From Petrosia ficiformis (Eukaryota > Porifera > Demospongiae > Haplosclerida > Petrosiidae): DNA of 64,000 bases. Below the pieces are notes generated by a model. That model was not told where the DNA came from, did not search any database, and worked only from the letters and a program-made list of their open reading frames with translations. Below are positions 34,684 to 46,400 of this stretch, piece after piece. Each line of letters opens with the position of its first letter. Positions within the stretch are counted from its first letter, which is position 1. The DNA is taken from NCBI GenBank assembly GCA_947044365.1, contig OX345636.1, forward strand, positions 8,204,001 to 8,268,000, in the 5' to 3' direction. The translations under genes were made by a program, and so were the position numbers.

Positions 34684-35188
34684 TAGGCCTTGGTGGATTA
34701 TGCTCCAAAAATGCTCTATTATGCTATGCTGCAATTCCAGTAAAATGTTGTATCATGCTCTGCCCAAATTGTATTATGCTTATAACTATGCTCATGAATA
34801 TCATTAATAATCACACCTTTGGCCGCCCCTACTTGGCCACGTGTACATTCTGATGGCTTCAAGTCAATCTTCTGGTGATGAAATTCAACTTTTACACTAT
34901 CCTGGGGAACACCAAGAGAGAGAACTTTGTATACTTGATAAATTAAGGCCCCCGTTGAGGTCACAGCTGTCCAGAAATAGAAAAATTGAAAAGCCTGTGA
35001 CTACTAACAAGAAGCACAAGGCAGGAGTAGCCAATACCACAAACCCTAAGACTGTTTTACCAGCGAATTGAAATTTTATAAAGAAAATTAATTATGCTGA
35101 TAATCTGGCCTATTTTGCTGGCATTATGCTTAATGCTTTTGTGTCCTATTATGCTCAAAATTATGCTGGCATAATCTGCCAAGGCCTA
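34684..35188. mobile_element. hAT-type MITE, 505 bp, exact 8-bp target duplication
   Basis: Ends TAGGCCTTGGTGGATTATGC and the inverse of TAGGCCTTGGCAGATTATGC. Perfect 8-bp duplication ATACATGT at 34676-34683 and 35189-35196. ATTATGCT-type motifs are repeated at both subterminal regions. Interior holds the ORF at 34841-35071. Confidence 0.9.
34841..35071 (+). CDS. Short ORF within the hAT MITE
   Basis: The frame opens ATGTACATTCTGATGGCTTC; the second ATG gives MASSQSSGDEIQLLHYPGEH, followed by a Leu/Arg/Lys-rich part (KLRPPLRSQLSRNRKIEKP) and NKKHKAGVANTTNPKTVLPA N. Composition is protein-like with a basic cluster that could be a nuclear localisation signal. No domain recognised. It may be the start of a lost transposase or a captured fragment; equally it may be a chance ORF. 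Confidence 0.3.
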   Translation: MYILMASSQSSGDEIQLLHYPGEHQERELCILDKLRPPLRSQLSRNRKIEKPVTTNKKHKAGVANTTNPKTVLPAN

Positions 35189-35640
35189 ATACATGTATGT
35201 ACATGTACATGTACATATAATTGCAATGTCTAAACCAGGTATGATATAATATAATTACATGTAAATGAATAACTGTCATTAAACAGATTGATAATAGAGG
35301 AGTATATGATTCATGCAAAACCTGATATAAACTTTCATAGACACAAAATGATAAATTTGTTTACCATAATCCCAGGTATTACTTTAGCTTTAATTAGCAG
35401 CAAAGGATCATATTTATATTGTTATTCTCACATAAACATATTATATGGTTGCTAGGGTGTAATCATGTTAATTACCATATGTAATGATTGGTATATGGTT
35501 GCTAGGGAGTTTTCATGCTAGTTTAAATACCAAATGTAATTACTTTACTGATATCAAATGTTTAGACATGTTATATGTCTACTTTGTATAGGAAAGGTGT
35601 CAGCCATAAATTACAAGTATGAATTAAAAGTCCCTAATAA

Positions 35641-36330
35641 CCATATATCAGACACTAGGTACCTAATATGAAAAGTCTGTAGTAACCATATATTCTACAT
35701 TAGGTACCTAATATGAAAAGTCCCTAGCAACCATATATGAGACACTAGGTACCTAATATGAAAAGTCTGTAGTAACCATATATTCGACACTAGGTGCCTA
35801 ACATGAAACGTCACTAGCAGCCATATATCAGACACTAGGTACCTAATATGAAAAGTCCGTTGTAACCATATATTCGATACTAGGTGCCTAACATGAAACG
35901 TCACTAGCAACCATATATCTGACACTAGGTACCTATTATGAAAAGTCCCTAGCAACCATATATCAGACACTAGGTATTTAATATGAAAAGTCCGTAATAA
36001 CCATATATTCGACACTAGGTACCTAACATGAAACGTCACTAGCAGCCATATATCAGACACTAGGTACCTAATATGAAAAGTCCCTAGCAACCATATATCA
36101 GACACTAGGTACCCAATATGGAAAGTCCCTAGCAACCATATGTTAGACACTACATAACTAGGTAACTATATCAATATATTCCAACATGAATAGTCACTAG
36201 CAACCATGCAGTGTAATGATCTATCTACATTTCTTGTCACTGTCAATAATTAACATGATAAGTCCTTAGCAACCATATATCAATCAGGTAACTAACATGA
36301 AAGGGTCTTGGCAACCATATAATATTATAA
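35641..36330. repeat. Minisatellite, 45-bp unit with dimer structure
   Basis: Units such as CCATATATCAGACACTAGGT ACCTAATATGAAAAGTCCCT AGCAA alternate with a second type (ATTCGACACTAGG, GAAACGTCACTAGCA). Because 45 is a multiple of three, one minus-strand frame (35695-36150) stays open as ten 15-residue repeats SDIWLLGTFHIRYLV. Related short pieces precede it at 35445-35520. Confidence 0.9.
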
Positions 36331-38018
36331 TATCTACATGTATGTTATGTTATGTTATGCTAATTAAAGCTAAAGTGATATCTGGGATAAAGGTATTTAT
36401 TACAGATGAGTTTAATGGGAAATATTAACATTTAAACTTCAAATGTAAAATTTATGCTTCAGGAGACAACAAGGTATGTGCTATGGCAAGAAGAGAGTTT
36501 ATGAATGGGTGTGTTCTTCTATGGAATCAGACATACATGTGTAACCTGAACTAGAAGATGATGAAGAAATAATGGCACAGGTACAGTACATGTATACATT
36601 GTAGTTTTTCAGCTAGTTGCATGTGATCGAAATTGAGATATTACTTTTGAGCTATACAATAGGAAATGAATTACTTGAGAAATCTTTTAGGATTGTGCTT
36701 TCTATGGATTTTGATCCATACCACGAAATATAATATCCTTGATATTTAGTCACTTGATTACATGTTAATAGTCATGTCTATAAACTACAAATATAAAATA
36801 CACACTTTGTCACAAACAATTACTAAATTTTGCTACTTTGAAATATTCCACTATACAGTCTAAGTCCTTGATGTCTACAGTACTTATAGTATTCCAACAT
36901 TATTGATACTCTTTCTTCTGTATTGGTCATTTACGATACCATATTACATGTCCTGTTTTGCTACTGCATATACAGTACATAAACTCACATTTTCACATAT
37001 TTAACTGAATTTATATAAAATTAGATTTTTTTCTGACCATACATGTATGTATTATGTACATGTACATTATCAAGTATCAATATTATACCATTGATAATGA
37101 TTCCCAAACTACTCGGTATTGTATGAAAGTGATAATTATTGGTATCACCTACCTCTACTATATGTACATGTACAAACAAATATCATGTGTTTAATAGTAT
37201 GAATATGTATTACGCAGTCTCATTACAATACATCATGTGAATTAGATATTATGTGACTACTTATGACTAGTTCTGTCCACTACATGACTTCCATAGTTAA
37301 TATTAATAATGTGTACATATCCTCATTCATAATTATCTTCATGTGACTCACTAGTTAATAAAGTGTATATAGATGTCCTCATTCATACAGTAATTAATAA
37401 TTAATATCATGTGACTCATTATAATTATATATTATCACCTAGATACTGGGAAATGTCACCAGTTAGACACACTGGTATTAATATTACCATAAGTCTGAAG
37501 GATGAGTGGCAATACATGTATCCAAAGAGTGATATTTCCCTGTATTCATTGGTGAATTGGTTACTAATACTCCTGTCATGTGACTTCCAAAGTAATAACC
37601 ATCCTTGATCATGTGACTTGTAGTGTGATACAGTAATATATTATCATAGTGTGTGATTTGAATTTCTCATACAAAGTACATTACAACTTTGTTTCCATGG
37701 TAACTATAATTATTATGATAATATAGTTTGATCTCATGACTTCACTAGTTAATAATATGTACATGTAGATATACTCATTCATAATTATGATCATGTGACT
37801 CATTATAATTCATGTTATTAATTAGTGTTAATATTATATTTTAATCAAACAACTATAAAATAGTACAATGAATAACTAATAAAATTATAATAATAATTAT
37901 AGATAGTGTTTTTATTAGATGTACAATCACTTTATATAATTATAAGAAACAACTCTAAAATATAATATAATTATAACATTATAAATTATTGAGTAACTAT
38001 TAAATATAATAGTGTTTA
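36331..38018. other. No gene seen; probable 3' flank of MATH copy 2 at the right end
   Basis: AT-rich with repeated phrases such as CATGTGACT and CCTCATTCATAATTAT (37260-37800). The 36475-36590 stretch has a protein-like frame that breaks quickly. On the minus strand, AATAAA-type signals lie just beyond the stop of MATH copy 2 (about 37912 and 38015). Confidence 0.45.
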
Positions 38019-38539
38019 TTAGGAATACACAATAACTTTAGATACTACAAAACACAATATATCATTATTAATATATTCAGTGTTATTAGTAATATTATAA
38101 TATAAATCACTGTGTGGTATGAACTTTCCATAACCCAATCCATTAGGAGCTGTGTCTCCTTCCATTACTCTCTTACGATACTTTATATCAGTATTATCAT
38201 TGAAGGGAATAGTCTTCTCCACATGTCCCTTATCCTCCCTCCAATTAAGTAATTGAATGGTGATATCACACTTGAAGGGCCATGTTAATATATCATCATA
38301 TTCACCCTTCATGAGGTACACAAACACAGAAACATGTGTACCTTTACCACTACCATCACCATTAGCACGTACTTTTAACTTTAGCTTGTATCCATCAGGT
38401 CTAGTATAGAATGGTGTACTCCACCATGCATCACTAACTCTTTTATGCTCAGAGAAGTTATGCATGGATAGTGTACATGGAGGGAGGAGATAGGGAGATT
38501 CAGTTCCTGGAGTAATATACCAACTTGGTACTTCAGGAC
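38019..38539 (-). CDS. TRAF-type MATH domain, terminal exon (copy 2)
   Basis: The exon starts after GTTAATTTTAG (minus), phase 1, and ends in TAA at 38019-38021. About 173 residues: VPSWYITPGTESPYLLPPC, FSEHKRVSDAWWSTPFYTRP, DGYKLKLKVRANG, GTHVSVFVYLMKGEYDDILT WPF, ITIQLLNWREDKGHVEKT, GDTAPNGLGYGKFIPHSDL and LCFVVSKVIVYS. It is about two-thirds identical to copy 1, with differences spread through loops and strands alike. As a TRAF-type MATH domain it should act in protein-protein binding in the cytoplasm. Like copy 1 it supplies its own stop, so it can only be a last exon. AATAAA-like hexamers follow within about 110 bp. Confidence 0.85.
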
Positions 38540-38687
38540 CTAAAATTAACAATAAATAATAATAATGAATTATAATAATTCTTATTATATAATTATAAGT
38601 ATTTCATTTTAATTAACAGACAGTGATGATAAGGACAATAGTGCATGTTGTAATATTATCATGATGTTAATGATATATACATTCAAT

Positions 38688-40310
38688 AGTACATGTTGTT
38701 TATACTGTAATGAATATATTTACAAGTTATATTACATGTTTACAAGACTCATGTAGTGTTTCTATATTAATATAATATCAAGTATTATCACTAATATAAT
38801 AATGTAAAGTAATGTATTACCTCATTATATTGATTTAAGTAACTACTAACTAACAGACTTAGTGTTTATATTATCTGTTCAGTACTATACAAGATAAGAA
38901 ATATGAACACAATCATCATCTATCATCATTTTATTATAATTATTGATTTGACTAGTTCAGTTTATGTGCAGATATATAATGAATATCCTAACATTAAAAA
39001 TCCATTCAGATATATAGTAATTAAATGAATATTCAGATAGAATGGATATTCATTCCAGTCCTAGTACATAGTCATATAGTATATTAATATCATTATGATA
39101 GAAGGACAAAGGTTGGTTATGTTCAAATACAAATGTTCATCATAGTGTGGTTGTATTGAATGAGATTATTAACACAAAACATGTGATCCATCCTACAACT
39201 GATAGTTGTGTATATTAATAAACACTGAGTGTAGTATAAATATATTTCAATGAGTTCAGTGAATAGTGAAGAGTACATTTCACTGAATATAAATGTAATT
39301 ATACACATGTAATGATAAATCATTCATATTAGTATAGTAACATATTATAATCAAAACTAAACCTATTAAATTATATTAATGATTATAATAATTACATAAC
39401 GTGATGATCATAATCATAACCAGTATTCTTATTATTAAATCACTACATGTCTTGTAATATACTATAGTATAAAACTATTATATATGAAGTTATCACATTA
39501 TTCATTAGCTAACTGTAAACTACAAGACAATGTATAAACATGACTATGAATATAATTATGATGTAATTATCATATGTTATCTCTATAGATATCTGTCTCC
39601 TGATTTTATAAGGAACATACTTCAGGGAAATACTACCTGGTACCTGGGTCAAAATGGTTGCTCATATCAGAGGAAATTGTAGGTATGGTTCATATAATAT
39701 ATACATGTACTATGGATGATGATGTCATACTAAATTACGTGCTTCTAAAATATAAATTAAGTAGTACTGCTACAGCAATAAAAGCAATGGTGAGAAGATA
39801 TAGCTCCTGAAAGATGAAGCCTTGTTTTTTAAATACTGAATCTAACAATTCTTGTCATGACTTTGCTGCACAAATTGTCAGTAGCCTACCATGTTAATGA
39901 GACTAATACATTTGTAAGGTAACAGATGATGTTATTTTCCTGCTACACAGACTATTAATGTGTCTATCCAGGTTCATTTAACAGTCAGTTATAAGAGATT
40001 TCATAACTCATAATGTCTGAATGAGTAGTGAGTAGATATCTAATGAATCTTAATAGTCATGATGAATATATTATACATGTAATAAAAATAATTGTGAATG
40101 CCAACATTTATATCCACAACAATATTGACATAGGATGAGATATACTATGTTGTCATAGCAACATAATTGATTTTGTAGGAGGTATATCACTCCTGTTTGC
40201 AGATATATAACTAGGACTATGTATACATGTAGATAATAATAATTTATACATGTCTATATTATGTATTTCATACCAGAAGCTCATGAAAGGGAATGACTCC
40301 CACACAAATT
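38688..40310. repeat. Segmental duplication, copy 2 (intron side)
   Basis: Counterpart of 32058-33240. The extra part at about 39565-40208 is absent from copy 1. The duplicated block ends at the same point in both (TGAAAGGGAATGACTCCCAC), after which the flanks are unrelated. Confidence 0.9.
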
Positions 40311-42183
40311 ATAGTAATTACACAAGTGATGTTTCTTATCCTAGTATCCAGTTTAGGTTACATGTTCCTATTATAATTCAGAACTAGATATCATGTACAA
40401 TATACTATGTCTATAGTGACTACCTGTGCATGTGGTATACATGTGTTTTATACATTTTGTATGTATCTATTAGTTAAAATAAGACATGCTTTCAAAGTGT
40501 GTATGTATTTATCTTAAGTTCAGTACAATCATCTGTGTCTCATTATATTTGTATGGAAATCCTGTTGATGAGCTTCTGTGTGTTACTATACACATCTGTA
40601 CTTTATAATCAATAGTATGTGGTTAGTTATATCTTGTGTTAGGGATATATGTACATGTAATAATTATAATCTTCTCCTATCTTGATCACTGTGTGGTAAT
40701 GATTCACTATATCTATAGTCCTGGTAACAGGATCAATTGAAATATATGATTTTTCTAGAATTGATAATTGAATTTGGTCATTCCAATCAAACTTATAATC
40801 ACACCTAAGCTCATAAAGGAATCATACATACATCTTGATAGCTAGTCGAGGTGGACTATAACTGAAATGATTTAATTGCAAACATTCCTGTCTTATTGCC
40901 TGGACTATAGACACAGTGGTTTGATTTTACATGTACATGTACATTGTATGACATGAGTGTATGGGAATGAGACTGTGTAATAATACATGTACGTATGTCA
41001 TATGAACAGATGTTGTACATGTATATTGTCAGTATATTAATACTCTTATCTACAAGTACATGTAACTTGTGATATTTACTAGTAACATAATTATAAAGTC
41101 TATAAAGACACATTAGTTTACTAAATCATATACATGTATATACTCAGGAGCGCATGAACCCCTCCGAAGGTGGGGAAGGAGCGTACAACTGCAAACACTA
41201 AGCAAACAAGGTGGAGGCGCTACGTGGCTGACAATACACAAAATTAAATCACATTGGTAGTTAGGAATTAGATAAGCATTTTGGGTTCATTGTTAATTAT
41301 AAATGAAATGGTAATGTACAGACCAGAAGTAGACAAAACAGGAGTAGATAGAACACAACAAGTCAATATCAAGTATAATAGATAATGAGTATGTGTTTAA
41401 TTAATCACATGATGTATATAACAATTATGTGTAAGAAACAAAATGGTTTGTGTAATTTGTGTTGATACAATTTATATTACATAAAGTGTGTGTATTAAAT
41501 ATAAAACAATGAATCATGTCAAATATGTAAATATCAACTTGTAAATTTCATGTTCTTCTCTTATAATTATAATTATCACTAATTACAATCCAATTATCTG
41601 TACATCACTAATTATAATATTATAAATCTCTTCCTGATGTTACATGTAATCATAATATTGTCCTGATTCATGTACTCCTGTTTCATCTGATCACATTTCA
41701 TCTACTAATTAATTTCCATTTATAAATTATATATGAGTCTGGTTGAGTTATTATGTGTACAAGACAGTATCTAGAGACATGTATCTGTATCCCAGCTGAT
41801 ACACAAGGTTTAGAGAGGATTAAAGTTTGTGAGATTATTATGATTATAATTATATTAATAATACATGAATTACAAGTAGATGAAATGTGAGTAGACAAAA
41901 CAGGAGTAGATGAACCTGTTCTAAATAGTAATCATGAGAGGTGACATTATTAGTAAACTTATTATAATATCAGTTACATAACATAATAATAATTGATACA
42001 GATAACAGCTGATAATGATTACTGATCTAATTATCAATACTTCACTAATTCAATATTATTATCAAACATGTGATGTACTAGTTATGTAATTTTAATAATG
42101 TGTGTAATAATATCATGTTACTACAAAGGGTCTATATGTATACATGTATGTAATGTTATATAATATACAATATGTTTTATTAC
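40311..42183. other. No gene seen; inverted repeat 41667-41914
   Basis: Around 41671-41705 (ACTCCTGTTTCATCTGATCA CATTTCATCTAC) and 41877-41910 are inverse to each other with a few mismatches, a ~250-bp fold-back. GTAGACAAAACAGGAGTAGA also occurs directly at 41331 and 41892. Positions 41145-41225 are unusually GC-rich for the region. Confidence 0.5.
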
Positions 42184-42699
42184 CTGTATGTATGATAACT
42201 TTAGACACTCTGAAACATAGTGTGTCGTTATGAAGGTATTCTGTGTTGTTATAAGCATTATACTCTAACTCCTTGTGAGGAACGACTCGAGGTTTACCCA
42301 CTGAACCTTGTGCTATTTCTCCATCTGTTACTCTTGTACGATATGCTATTGGTGCATTGTAGTGGTCAACGATCATTTCCACATGTGCCTTATCCTCCCT
42401 CCAGTTTAGCAATTGAATAGTAATCTCACTATTCAATGGCCAGTTCAAAGTCTCATCATACTCCCCCTTCATGAGACGTACACCTACACTTAGGTGTGTA
42501 TCTTTTCCAGAAACAAACCCATTAGCGTGAACCTCTAATAATAATTTATATCCATTTGTTGTGGAGTAAAAAGGTATACTATGCCACTCATCACCAACTC
42601 TCTTGTGTTCATTGTAGTTGAACATTGTTAGTGTACATGGAGGGAGGAGGTGTGGGGACTGAGTCTCAGGACGGATATACCAGATTGGTATATCAGTAC
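42184..42699 (-). CDS. TRAF-type MATH domain, internal exon (copy 3)
   Basis: The exon starts after TTATCATAG (minus) and ends at a CATACAG/GTAATA donor. Both borders are phase 1 and the length (516 bp) is a multiple of three. About 172 residues: IPIWYIRPETQSPHLLPPC, YNEHKRVGDEWHSIPFYST, NGYKLLLEVHANG, THLSVGVRLMKGEYDETLN WPL, ITIQLLNWREDKAHVEM, RTRVTDGEIAQGSVGKPRV VPHKELEYN and TLCFRVSKVIIHT. It differs from copies 1 and 2 in continuing through a splice donor where they have a stop. If the donor is not used, the frame runs on about 20 codons and stops at 42113. Confidence 0.85.
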
Positions 42700-43009
42700 C
42701 TATGATAATAAATATAATAGTTAATACATAAAATTAATTTACATAATTATAATATCTTCATGAGGTATAGTAACTATACTATTATTAGTAATGTGTAAAT
42801 ATATTTGAATAGTATATCATGAAAAGAAGTGGTCACAATATAACTGATCAGGAATGTATAATTATAATAATTATGTGAGTGTTGTATATAATAGATATGT
42901 TTAATATACTATACTTTTATGTATAGTTTAATAACTAGCATAACAATAATTATTAATATACTAGTTAATTACAATTATAGTATGTGGATATTGTATGTAA
43001 TTGTTATAT

Positions 43010-43480
43010 CATACATGTACCTCTGATCTCCACATGTAATATATTGTTATTGATGGTATGGTGTCATCACAGTATCAATATATTACATGTATACATGTGT
43101 ACGTATACTATAAATGTTTTGTACATGTAGCATGGAAATGAAGTGGAAATGTTATTCCTTTCCTGAAGTTTTGTAATGGTTTATGGATTCATTCCTTATT
43201 TTGTAAAAAATAGACCTGTTAATTGTAGAATGTCATCATTCTGTCAACATTTATCATGTGTCACTCACTACAAGTGTTTATGAAACATGATGTTTGTTTC
43301 CCTTTGATAATGGATGTATAATTGGGATTTAAAATGTTTTGTTATTAATATCAGGTGTTATTAATTGTGTCACATACATCATGTATTTGTACTTCAGTAT
43401 TCAATTACATGTACACAGTGTAACATGTATAATCAGGTTCATGTTTCATGTATATATCCTGACAGGGGTAGGGTTTATAT
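43010..43480. repeat. Segmental duplication E, copy 1, with hairpin at its left end
   Basis: Matches 45920-46400 (GTACATGTAGCATGGAAATG, GACCTGTTAATTGTAGAATG, ATCATGTGTCACTCACTACA). The hairpin arms are 43031-43046 and 43075-43091. No ORF is shared. Confidence 0.85.
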
Positions 43481-43939
43481 CATACTATTGTAGTATAGTA
43501 TCATAATAACATCTAATATTATTTCATGTGTTTATTTACATGAAGTACAAGTCTATAATTGTTATTATGACATATATCATAATTTGGAATTAATTCACAA
43601 GAAAAGTAAAAAGTTCAACAGTTGAAGTGTGTATACAAATTTAACAATTATTATACAATGTACTCAATTTTCTATTCACTGCACATGTAGCAAGTTTCCA
43701 TAGGAACCATATACATGTATTTCTAATAGAGTGTCATGTCATGTGTATAGGTACATGTATGTCATCTATATTGTCAGATAGATTTATGATAGCATAAACA
43801 AAAGATAATACATTGTTATCATAAATACATGTTTACTATGGAAACATGTTACTTGTATTTACATTTTAGTAGCTAATCACATGTACATATTTACCAATAA
43901 AGCTACTACATCTGTGTTTTATACAACATTATATGTGCT

Positions 43940-45175
43940 ATTCAATACGCCCCTTCTACATGAAACCCTATTGTACATGTACATGTATTATTATCTTAAC
44001 AGGTCTTATTGACTCCTGTACTATTGAATACCCCCCTTCTAATGAAACCCTATTGTACATGTACATGTATTATTATCTTAACAGGTCCTATTGACTCTTG
44101 TGCTATTGAATACCCCCCTTCTAATGAAACCCTATTGTACATGTACATGTATTATTATCTTAACAGGTCCTATTGACTCCTGTGCTATTGAATACCCCCC
44201 TTCTAATGAAACCCTATTGTACATGTACATGTATTAATATCTTAACAGGTCCTATTGACTCCTGTGCTATTGAATACGCCCCTTCTAAATGAAACCATAT
44301 TGTACATGTACATATATTATTATCTTAACAGGTCCTATTGACTCTTGTGCTATTGAATACCCCCCTTCTAATGAAACCCTATTGTACATGTACATGTATT
44401 ATTATCTTAACAGGTCCTATTGACTCTTGTGCTATTGAATACCCCCCTTCTAATGAAACCCTATTGTACATGTATTATTATCTTAACAGGTCCTATTGAC
44501 TCCTGTGCTATTGAATACCCCCCTTCTAATGAAACCCTATTGTACATGTACATGTATTATTATCTTAACAGGTCCTATTGACTCTTGTGCTATTGAATAC
44601 CCCCCTTCTAATGAAACCCTATTGTACATGTACATGTATTATTATCTTAACAGGTCCTATTGACTCTTGTGCTATTGAATACCCCCCTTCTAATGAAACC
44701 CTATTGTACATGTACATGTATTGTTATCTTAACAGGTCCTATTGACTCCTGTGCTATTGAATACCCCCCTTCTAATGAAACCCTATTGTACATGTACATG
44801 TATTATTATCTTAACAGGTCCTATTGACTCCTGTGCTATTGAATACGCCCCTTCTAATGAAACCCTATTGTACATGTACATGTATTATTATCTTAACAGG
44901 TCCTATTGACTCCTGTGCTATTGAATACCCCCCTTCTAATGAAACCCTATTGTACATGTACATGTATTATTATCTTAACAGGTCCTATTGACTCCTGTGC
45001 TATTGAATACCCCCCTTCTAATGAAACCCTATTGTACATGTACATGTATTAATATCTTAACAGGTCCTATTGACTCTTGTGCTATTGAATACCCCGTTCT
45101 AAATGAAACTCTGCTACATGTACATTGTATATGTACATGTACATGTATTATCTTACTTTACCAACAGGTCCTATT
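43940..45175. repeat. Minisatellite, 82-bp unit, about 15 copies
   Basis: The unit is GTCCTATTGACTCCTGTGCT ATTGAATACCCCCCTTCTAA TGAAACCCTATTGTACATGT ACATGTATTATTATCTTAAC AG. Every unit thus ends in TTATCTTAACAG/GT, which looks like a splice acceptor. Units are over 95% alike. Confidence 0.95.
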
Positions 45176-45204
45176 GGCTCCTGTGCTGTTGATTTGGCGA
45201 GAAT

Positions 45205-45545
45205 TATGACCAGTAAGAAGTTGCGTCATTCCTGTGGGCTAGGTCAATTAATGGGTGTGGTGGTAAAAGAACGCGCATTCGAGACCAGCAGAAAGAAAGC
45301 TCCCTTAGCTAAGTAGCTTACGTAGAAACTGGAACTACTAGCTAGCTATTCTGTCTGAAATATACCCCTACAAGGTCCTTTGAAAGGTCAGGAGAGTAGA
45401 TAATCAAAATAATAACTATAATACGCTGTTATCTTTCATGCTTGATAAAGTCAGCCATGATTACTGAATGCTGGACACCACAAAGCAGTCATAGGGATAC
45501 TTTTATAAATTTGTAAAGCAATCATAGGGATGTTTTTTTTCTCTA
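45205..45545. repeat. Dispersed repeat family B, copy 4 (shortened)
   Basis: AAGAAGTTGCGTCATTCCTG, GGTCAATTAATGGGTGTGG and AACGCGCATTCGAGACCAGC match copy 1. The right end AAAGCAATCATAGGGATG occurs twice. It begins where the 82-bp minisatellite stops. Confidence 0.75.
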
Positions 45546-45919
45546 TAATTATACACTTGTTATAATAATGTTATATATACACGTGTAGTATGTGGTGTTG
45601 GTTATAATAGATATGTACAATACTACATGTTATAATAATTATTATAATAATGTTATATAGTATGTGGTGTTGTTTATAATATATATAATTATAATATTCT
45701 ACATGTCATGTATAATTATAATTAAACAATACTCACATATTTTAGTTTAGGAACTAACAACTATTGCTCTACCTAAATTCCAAATTTAGTTAGTTTCCTG
45801 TTCAAAATGACTAGTAATGAACATTTAAATGTAAGCATTTGACCAAATTATTATTTGACAAATAACTGATTTTCATATCCATAAGTCACATATGAGTGTT
45901 GTTTGTAATAGTTATATAA

Positions 45920-46400
45920 TACATGTACCTACAAGTGCCACATGGAATATATTTTTATTGAGAGTGTGGTCACTGTTGTATCATCACAGTGATAATATAT
46001 ATTCCATGTGTACATGTGGAGGTATACTATAACTGTTTTGTACATGTAGCATGGAAATGAAGTGGAAATGTTTTTCCTTTCCAGTAGTTATGGAATGGTT
46101 TATGGATTCACTCCTTATCTTGTAAATAGACCTGTTAATTGTCGAATGTCATCTTTTTGTCAACATTTATCATGTGTCACTCACTACAAGTGATTATGAA
46201 ACATGATATTTGTGTCCCTTTGATAATGGGTGTATAATTGGGATTTAAAATGTGTTGTTATTAATATCAAGTGTTATTAATTGTGTCACATACATCATGT
46301 ATTTGTACTTTAGTATTCAATTACATGTACACAGTGCAACATGTAAAATCAGGTTCATGTTTCATGTATATATCCTCACTGGGGTAGGTCATACTATCAT
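45920..46400. repeat. Segmental duplication E, copy 2, with matching hairpin
   Basis: Counterpart of 43010-43480. Hairpin arms CACATGGAATATAT (45939-45954) and its inverse (45995-46010). Compared with copy 1 one stem pair is changed on both sides. Confidence 0.85.

Noticed and set aside
36475..36590. Possible mariner-like fragment (CYGKKRVYEWV...)
   Set aside because: Too short, followed by a stop; no inverted ends or other transposase motifs nearby.
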